Assembly: GCA_963756745.1 (NCBI GenBank)
Contig: CAVWOU010000009.1
Coordinates: forward strand, 1 to 64,000
Origin: DASPWW01 sp963756745
GTDB taxonomy: Bacteria; Actinomycetota; Thermoleophilia; Solirubrobacterales; 70-9
DNA length: 64,000 nt
Reading direction: 5' to 3'
The notes below the pieces were generated by a model. The model did not search any database and was not told the DNA's origin. It saw nothing but the letters and a program-made list of their open reading frames with translations. How positions within the stretch are numbered: the stretch's first letter is position 1; every line of letters starts with the position of its first letter. Below, in pieces: positions 58,492-64,000 of the stretch. Position numbers and translations under genes: made by a program.

Positions 58492-59931
58492 GTGAACTTC
58501 GCCGAGGAAATCCTGGAGCGCTTTCCGGCCTCGAAGCCGGCGCTCGTCGCGCTCGACTCCGACGGCAACCGCGAGGTGTGGCACTTCGGGGAGCTGATCG
58601 CCCGCAGCGCCGGCCTCTCGGGGGCGCTCGCCGGTCGCGGCGTGCGGCGCGGCGACGCGGTGATGACGCTGGTGGGCAACCGCCCCGAGTGGGTACTCGC
58701 GATGCTTACCTGCTTCAGGCTCGGCGCCGTCGCGATGCCTTGCAACGTCCAGCTCCGCCGCCCCGATCTCGAGCACCGCGCCGCGGCCGCGAGCCCGAAG
58801 CTCGCGATCGGGGACGAGCGCCACCTCGACGAGCTCCCAGACGGTATCCCGTACATGAGCCTCGCGGAGCTCGCCGACGTGCTCGACGAGGACCTGCCGC
58901 AGGAAGCGCCGGTCGAGCCCGTCGACCTCGACCCCGACGACCCGGCGGTGATCATCTTCACCTCGGGGACGACCGGGAAGCCGCGCGGGGTCGTCTACCC
59001 ACAGCGCTACCTGACCGGCCAGCGCCTCCAGGCCGAGCACTGGTTCGGCGCCAGCGAGGGCGAGCTGGCGTGGTGCACCGCCGCGACGGGGTGGTCGAAG
59101 TCGGCGCGCAACGTGTTCATCGCGCCGTGGCTGTGCGGTGCCGCCGCCCTGATCCATGACGGTCGGTTCGATCCCGAGGAGCGACTGGCGATCGCGGAGC
59201 GGGAGGGCGTCAACGTGCTGTGCCAGGCGCCGACCGAGTACCGGATGATCGCCAAGCGAACGGACCTTCGACCGATCTCGGGGATGCGCCACCTGGTCTC
59301 GGCCGGAGAACCGCTGAACCCCGAGGTTATTCGGGCGTTCCGCGAGGAGACCGGCCTGGCGATCCACGACGGCTACGGACAGACCGAGACCGGCCCCGTA
59401 GCGGGAATGCGGCCCGACGAGGACCCCCGCGACGGCTCGATGGGGCGCCCGCTGCCTGGGATCGAGGTCCGGGTCCGAGACGGCGAGCTCCAGCTTCGAC
59501 CGGAGACGTGCCCCACGTTCTTCTCGCGCTACCTCGACTCGGAGCCGTTCGAGGGCGAGTGGTGGGCGACGGGCGACCACGTGCGCCAGGACGAGGACGG
59601 GTACCTGTGGTTCGAGGCTCGAGCGGATGACGTGATCGTCTCCGCCGGATACCGGATCGGCCCGTTCGAGGTCGAGTCGGCGCTGCTCACGCACCCGGCC
59701 GTCGCGGAGGCGGCCGTCGTCTCCGCGCCCGACGAGGAACGCGGCTCGATCGTGCGCGCCGTGGTCGTGCTGCGCGAAGGCGACCCGGGCCCCGAGCTGG
59801 CCGGCGAGCTCCAGGAGCATGTCAGGGGCGTGACCGCTCCGTACAAGTACCCGCGCGTGGTCGAGTTCGCAGACTCGCTGCCAAAGACGTCGAGCGGCAA
59901 GATCAGGCGCGCGGCGCTGCGCGTCTTCTAG
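58492..59931 (+). CDS. Acyl-CoA synthetase (medium-chain/acetyl-type AMP-forming ligase)
   Basis: A 479-residue AMP-forming ligase from GTG 58492. I-I-F-T-S-G-T-T-G-K-P-R-G near residue 155 is the phosphate loop. D-G-Y-G-Q-T-E-T-G near 300 and W-W-A-T-G-D-H near 360 bind AMP. Y-R-I-G-P-F-E-V-E-S near 385 and P-K-T-S-S-G-K-I-R-R near 467 carry the hinge and the catalytic lysine. The layout is of the medium-chain (MACS) group; the substrate (C2-C8 acids or aromatic acids) is open. The MFS gene starts at its stop, so they are co-transcribed. Confidence 0.9.
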   Translation: MNFAEEILERFPASKPALVALDSDGNREVWHFGELIARSAGLSGALAGRGVRRGDAVMTLVGNRPEWVLAMLTCFRLGAVAMPCNVQLRRPDLEHRAAAASPKLAIGDERHLDELPDGIPYMSLAELADVLDEDLPQEAPVEPVDLDPDDPAVIIFTSGTTGKPRGVVYPQRYLTGQRLQAEHWFGASEGELAWCTAATGWSKSARNVFIAPWLCGAAALIHDGRFDPEERLAIAEREGVNVLCQAPTEYRMIAKRTDLRPISGMRHLVSAGEPLNPEVIRAFREETGLAIHDGYGQTETGPVAGMRPDEDPRDGSMGRPLPGIEVRVRDGELQLRPETCPTFFSRYLDSEPFEGEWWATGDHVRQDEDGYLWFEARADDVIVSAGYRIGPFEVESALLTHPAVAEAAVVSAPDEERGSIVRAVVVLREGDPGPELAGELQEHVRGVTAPYKYPRVVEFADSLPKTSSGKIRRAALRVF

Positions 59932-61146
59932 ATGGCGTCTCGGCTCGCACGCAAGCCGGAGCCGGCGGTCGCGGCCTTCGCGGGGATATTCGCCGTCACG
60001 GTGCTCGGCCTGCTCTCGGTCGGCGCGGTGATCCCGGTGCTGCCGCGCTACGTCAAGGGTCCGCTCGACGAGGGCGACGTCGCGGTCGGATTCGTCGTCG
60101 GGGCGTTTGCGTTCACTGGCCTCGCGGCACGGCCTCTTGCGGGCCATCTCGCCGACCTTCGAGGGCGCCGCGTCGCCGTCGTGCTGGGATCGTCGCTCGC
60201 GGTGGTCGCTGGGCTGATCTACTTCATCCCCGCCGGCCTGCCGGGCCTGATCGCGTCGCGCTTCGCACTCGGGGCCGGAGAGGGAACGGTGTTCACGGCC
60301 GGCGCGGCGTGGGTGGTGGACCTCGCCCCGGTCGAACGCCGCGGGCGGATGGTCGGGCTGTACGGGCTCGCCGTGTGGACCGGGCTCAGCCTCGGCCCGC
60401 CGATCGGGGACCTGCTGCTCCAGGTGGGCAGCTACGAGCTCGTGTGGGCGTTCGCCACCGCGGCTCCGCTGCTCGGCCTCCTGATCGCCCTGCGCCTCCC
60501 CGACCCCTTCACCCCGGCGCCGCGCGACGAGCCCCGCGCGCTGATCGCCCGCGAGTCCCTGCGCCCCGGGATCGTGCTCTCCCTCGGCGTGGTCGGGTTC
60601 GCCGCGATCGCCGCGTTCATCGCCCTGCACCTCGAGGAGCGCGGGATCGGCCACGGGACGCTCGCGTTCACGGTGTTTGCGGTCAGCGTCGTGGTTACGC
60701 GGCTCGCGGGCGGCGATCTGCCGGACCGGATCGGCGCCGCGCGCTGCGCGCTCGGAGCGGCCGCGATCGAGGCGCTCGGCCTGACCGTGATCGCGCTGGC
60801 GCCGAGCCTCGCGATCACGCTGCTCGGCGCGGTCGCGATGGGAGCCGCGTTCTCGACCCTGTACCCGGCGCTCGTCCTGATCGCCGTCGAGCGCGTGCCC
60901 GAGACGCGCCGCGGCTCCGCGGTCGGCACGTTCACGGCGTTCTTCGACATCGGGGTCGGGCTGGGGGGACCGCTGACCGGCGCCGCCGTCGCTCTCGGCG
61001 GCGCCTACGCGGCCGCGTTCTGGGTCGCGGCGGCCTGCGCCTGCGCCGGCGCGGTGGTGATCGCGACCAGGATCAGAACAGCTTCGGCTGCCCCGCCTGA
61101 GCCGGCTCCTTCGACGGCCGGCTCGGGGCGGGGTCCCGCCCCCTGA
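59932..61146 (+). CDS. MFS transporter
   Basis: A 404-residue membrane protein with about 12 spans. G-H-L-A-D-L-R-G-R-R-V near residue 66 is the loop 2-3 motif of the major facilitator superfamily. F-A-L-G-A-G-E-G near 105 and D-L-A-P-V-E-R-R-G-R near 126 are also typical. The second half repeats the pattern (G-G-D-L-P-D-R-I-G). The substrate is unknown; the start directly follows the acyl-CoA synthetase stop, so an organic acid is plausible. Its 3' end overlaps the convergent radical SAM gene by 74 nt. Confidence 0.9.
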   Translation: MASRLARKPEPAVAAFAGIFAVTVLGLLSVGAVIPVLPRYVKGPLDEGDVAVGFVVGAFAFTGLAARPLAGHLADLRGRRVAVVLGSSLAVVAGLIYFIPAGLPGLIASRFALGAGEGTVFTAGAAWVVDLAPVERRGRMVGLYGLAVWTGLSLGPPIGDLLLQVGSYELVWAFATAAPLLGLLIALRLPDPFTPAPRDEPRALIARESLRPGIVLSLGVVGFAAIAAFIALHLEERGIGHGTLAFTVFAVSVVVTRLAGGDLPDRIGAARCALGAAAIEALGLTVIALAPSLAITLLGAVAMGAAFSTLYPALVLIAVERVPETRRGSAVGTFTAFFDIGVGLGGPLTGAAVALGGAYAAAFWVAAACACAGAVVIATRIRTASAAPPEPAPSTAGSGRGPAP

Positions 61147-62093
61147 ATCCGGTTGGCTCGTCCCGGCGGCCGCGCTTCGTCAGCGCGCCGAGCCGCTCGC
61201 GCTCCTCCGTCGGCAGATATGCGCCGCGGGCGTACAGCTCCTCGTAGCGGGGGATCAGGTCGGGGCGGTTGTCGCGCAGCCAGTCGAACCAGATGTCGCG
61301 CACCTCGCCCCGCAGGTGGAGGCCGATCCCCGTCACGTTGGCGGCTCCGGCGTCGGCAGCGAGCTCGAGGATCTCCTCGACCTGCTCGGGCGCGTCGTTG
61401 ACGCCCGGGATCAGCGGCGCGACCAGGATCCCGGTCCGGATCCCCGCCCGGCTGAGCTCGCCGACCGCCTCGAGCCGCTTGCGCGGATGCGGGGTGTGCG
61501 GCTCGGTCGCCCGCCACGCCTTCTCGTCCAGCGTCGGCACCGACAGGCTGGCTCCGAACTCGGTTCGATCGGAGATCTCCTTCATCAGCTCGATGTCGCG
61601 AAGCAGAAGCGGCGACTTGGTGAGGATCGAGCACGGATTGGAGAAGTCCCGCATCGCCTCCCAGATCCCACGCATCAGCTCGTAGCGCCCCTCGACCCAC
61701 TGGTAGGGATCGGTGTTCGTCCCCAGCGCAACGTGCTCGCGCTTCCAGCTCGGCCGCGCGAGCTCGGCACGAAGCAGCTCGGGGACGTTGACCTTGACGA
61801 CGATCTCGCGCTCGAAGTCCTCGCGCGCGTTGAGGTCGAGGTAGGTGTGGCTGGGGCTGGCGAAGCAGTAAACGCAAGGCGTGGGTGCACCCGCGGTACG
61901 GGTTGATCGTCCAGCGGAACGGCATCCTCGACTGCTTCGGGACCCTGTTCAGCGCCGAGCGCGCAGGTCACCTCGTAGAACCGGATTCCCAGCGCCTCCG
62001 GAGCATCGAAGGTGCGAACGACGGCGGGGTCCTTGTAGCCGGGAGCCTCGTCCCCTCCTGCTGCTCGACTTCCAGGTTCTCCCACCGCACCAC
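61073..62093 (-). pseudogene. Rv2578c-type radical SAM protein with at least three frameshifts
   Basis: Pieces in three frames assemble into one full-length protein: R-W-E-N-L-E-V near 62085; G-Y-K-D-P-A-V-V-R-T-F-D-A-P-E-A-L near 62030; R-M-P-F-R-W-T-I-N-P-Y-R-G-C-T-H-A near 61910; C-V-Y-C-F-A-S-P-S-H-T-Y-L near 61870; then G-T-N-T-D-P-Y-Q, L-T-K-S-P-L-L-L-R-D and V-A-P-L-I-P-G-V-N-D to the end. The C-x3-C-x2-C cluster motif is split by one extra T near 61880. Other breaks lie near 62060 and 61960. Either the gene is dead or the assembly has local indels. The function of the family is not well known. Confidence 0.8.
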
Positions 62094-62189
62094 GAACAGA
62101 TGTTCGCACATCGGGGAGACGAACTACCCATGCGCCGCGACCCGGCCCGGCTGAGCCGACGGCGTGCGTACAATCGACGGCGGGATGCC

Positions 62190-64000
62190 GTGGGCAAGGC
62201 AGTAGAAGAGAAGGAGCGGGTCGTCGTCCGCTTCGCCGGCGATTCGGGCGACGGAATGCAACTAGCCGGCAACCGCTTCTCCGCGGCCACGGCGCTGATC
62301 GGCAACGACCTCGTCACGCTGCCCGACTTCCCCGCCGAGATCCGCGCGCCCGCGGGCAGCCTCGCCGGCGTGTCCGCGTTCCAGATCCATTTCGCCTCGC
62401 GCGACATCCTCACCCCGGGCGGGCAGCCGAACGTGCTCGTGGCGATGAACCCGGCGGCGCTCAAGGTCAACCTCCCCGAGCTCGAGGGCGGCGGCATCGT
62501 GCTCGTCAACGAGGACGGCTTCACCGACCCGAACCTGCGCAAGGCGAACTACGAGTCGAACCCGCTCGACGACGGGACTCTCGACGACTACCAGCTGTTC
62601 CGCGTCCCGATGACCTCGATGACCGTGCGCGCGACCGAGGGGATCGACGGGATCACGTCGCGCGACGCGGCGCGCTCCAAGAACCTGTTCGCGCTCGGGC
62701 TCGTGTCGTGGATGTACAGCAGGCCCACCGACGTCACCGTGAAGTGGGTGGAGGAGAAGTTCGCCGCCAAGCCCAAGGTCATGGAAGCGAACCTCGCGGC
62801 ATTCAAGGCCGGCTACAACTTCGGTGAGACGGCGGAGCTGCTCCAGGTCCACTACGAGGTCAAGCCCGCGCCCGCCGATCCCGGCACCTACCGAGGCGTC
62901 AACGGGACGACCGCGACGGCGCTCGGGCTGATCTCAGCGAGCGTGCGCAGCGGCCTCCCGCTGTTCCTCGCGAGCTATCCGATCACCCCCGCCTCCGAGC
63001 TCCTGCACGAGCTCTCGCGCCACAAGAAGTTCGGCGTCCGCGCGGTCCAGTCGGAGGACGAGATCGCGGCGGCGAACATGGCGCTCGGCGCGTCGTTCGG
63101 CGGCCATCTCGGCGTCAGCGTGACGAGCGGTCCCGGTATGGACCTGAAGGCCGAGACGATCGGGCTCGCGGTCGCGCTCGAGCTCCCGCTGCTGGTGATC
63201 GACGTCCAGCGCGCCGGGCCGTCGACCGGAATGCCGACGAAGACCGAGGCCGCCGACCTGCTGATGGCGATGCACGGCCGCCACGGCGAGTCGCCGCTGC
63301 CGATCGTCGCCGCCGCGTCGCCGGCGCAGTGCTTCGACGCGGCGCTCGAGGCGGTCCGCCTCGCGATCTCCTACCGCACGCCGGTGATCCTGCTCTCCGA
63401 CACCTTCCTCGCCAACTCCTCGGAGCCGTGGCGCGTCCCGGACGCCGCCGCCCTGCCCGAGATCGACCCGGGCTTCGCCACCGGACCCAACGACGGCGGC
63501 ACGTTCCTCCCCTACCTCCGCGACGAGCGGCTCGCGCGACCGTGGGCGCCGCCTGGAACCAAGGGCCTCCAGCACGTGATCGGAGGTCTCGAGAAGGAGG
63601 ACCGGACCGGGAACATCAACTACGAGGCCGACAACCACGCCCTCATGACGCGCCTGCGGGCCGAGAGGATCGCGGGGATCGCAGACGACATCGGCGAGCT
63701 CGCCCTCGACGACGAGGACGGCGCCGAGATGCTCGTCCTCGGGTGGGGCTCGACCTTCGGCGCGATCAAGGGAGCGGTGCGGCGAGTGCGGCGGCGCGGC
63801 CGCAAGGTCGCTCGCGCTCACCTCTACCACCTCAACCCGCTGCCCCGCAACACCGGCGAGGTGGTGCGGCGCTACCCGAAGGTCCTGATCCCCGAGACCA
63901 ACACGGGCCAGCTCTCCAAGATCATCCGCGCCGAGTTTCTCGTCGACGCGGAGAGCTACACCAAGGTCGAGGGGCTGCCGATCTTCGCCGAGGAGCTCGA
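62190..64000 (+). CDS. korA: 2-oxoacid:ferredoxin oxidoreductase, fused gamma-alpha subunit (KorA), partial
   Basis: The open frame runs off the window after 603 codons. Start GTG 62190 (V-G-K-A-V-E-E-K-E-R-V-V-V-R-F). Residues about 10-190 form the gamma domain (F-A-G-D-S-G-D-G-M-Q-L-A-G). Residues from about 220 form the alpha pyrimidine-binding domain: A-S-Y-P-I-T-P-A-S-E near 265, V-Q-S-E-D-E-I-A-A-A-N near 290 and V-T-S-G-P-G near 315. This is the KorA-type layout of 2-oxoglutarate:ferredoxin oxidoreductase; KorB should follow outside. With sucCD and ferredoxin upstream it links 2-oxoglutarate and succinyl-CoA. Confidence 0.93.
   Translation, partial: MGKAVEEKERVVVRFAGDSGDGMQLAGNRFSAATALIGNDLVTLPDFPAEIRAPAGSLAGVSAFQIHFASRDILTPGGQPNVLVAMNPAALKVNLPELEGGGIVLVNEDGFTDPNLRKANYESNPLDDGTLDDYQLFRVPMTSMTVRATEGIDGITSRDAARSKNLFALGLVSWMYSRPTDVTVKWVEEKFAAKPKVMEANLAAFKAGYNFGETAELLQVHYEVKPAPADPGTYRGVNGTTATALGLISASVRSGLPLFLASYPITPASELLHELSRHKKFGVRAVQSEDEIAAANMALGASFGGHLGVSVTSGPGMDLKAETIGLAVALELPLLVIDVQRAGPSTGMPTKTEAADLLMAMHGRHGESPLPIVAAASPAQCFDAALEAVRLAISYRTPVILLSDTFLANSSEPWRVPDAAALPEIDPGFATGPNDGGTFLPYLRDERLARPWAPPGTKGLQHVIGGLEKEDRTGNINYEADNHALMTRLRAERIAGIADDIGELALDDEDGAEMLVLGWGSTFGAIKGAVRRVRRRGRKVARAHLYHLNPLPRNTGEVVRRYPKVLIPETNTGQLSKIIRAEFLVDAESYTKVEGLPIFAEEL

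Overview
The window is high-GC bacterial DNA with short intergenic gaps and many overlapping stop/start pairs (TGATG, ATGA). Several signs point to an actinobacterium, most likely class Thermoleophilia (Solirubrobacterales/Gaiellales). These are repeated small SnoaL-like proteins that begin M-S-(Q/E/A)-E-N-V, a full set of coenzyme F420 genes, a WS/DGAT acyltransferase, DivIVA, and an actinobacterial-type ethylmalonyl-CoA pathway set. The taxonomy is inferred from gene content, not from a marker gene. No rRNA and no CRISPR array were seen.

Layout. 1-3.2 kb: a tandem, partly decayed array of SnoaL-like genes and a secreted M23 peptidase. 3.2-11.2 kb: an accessory region bounded and subdivided by partial copies of the 3' end of tRNA-Pro; the intact tRNA-Pro lies at 10520-10593. 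It holds a DUF1801 protein of lower GC, a haem-peroxidase fragment, a frameshifted VOC protein, a DHFR-like reductase, a class V aminotransferase, small alpha/beta-barrel proteins, a terminase fragment with a phage-type HNH gene, and an HNH pseudogene. No integrase survives, so it looks like repeated integration followed by decay. 11.1-14.2 kb: tRNAs Gly, Trp and two Leu, a YihY membrane protein and an SRAP repair protein. 14.3-25.9 kb: lipid and acyl-CoA metabolism: M28 peptidase, acetoacetyl-CoA synthetase, a ferritin-like diiron protein, acyl-CoA carboxylase beta coupled to a DivIVA gene, 3-hydroxyacyl-CoA dehydrogenase, WS/DGAT, an HMG-CoA-lyase-like enzyme, a thioesterase and an SDR. 25.9-32.7 kb: F420 biosynthesis (npdG-cofD-cofC-cofE on +, fbiC on -). 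32.7-38.6 kb: aquaporin, an orphan ABC solute-binding lipoprotein, and a metal operon (multicopper oxidase, ZIP transporter with an extracytoplasmic domain, a 54-codon ORF, DtxR regulator) behind palindromes that resemble DtxR-type operators.

41.5-53.1 kb carries the ethylmalonyl-CoA pathway: ccr, ecm, a MaoC-type mesaconyl-CoA hydratase candidate, mcd, mcl1 and a hotdog thioesterase, interleaved with small uncharacterised genes, a LysR regulator and clpS. 53.1-54.0 kb is an HTH/nucleotidyltransferase pair with a palindromic promoter. 54.0-64.0 kb carries GTP-type PEP carboxykinase, sucC-sucD-ferredoxin, an acyl-CoA synthetase, an MFS transporter, a broken radical SAM gene and a 2-oxoacid:ferredoxin oxidoreductase alpha subunit that runs off the end.

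Together the genes describe growth on acetate, acetoacetate or fatty acids. Acyl units are activated to CoA, C4 units are reductively carboxylated by Ccr, and carbon passes through methylsuccinyl-, mesaconyl- and methylmalyl-CoA to glyoxylate and propionyl-CoA. Propionyl-CoA is carboxylated toward succinyl-CoA, and PEP carboxykinase leads to gluconeogenesis. Several otherwise intact genes carry single-base frameshifts or lack a normal start codon (fbiC, aquaporin, VOC, HTH, radical SAM, carboxylase beta). Residual indel errors in the assembly are therefore a real possibility and are marked where they matter.
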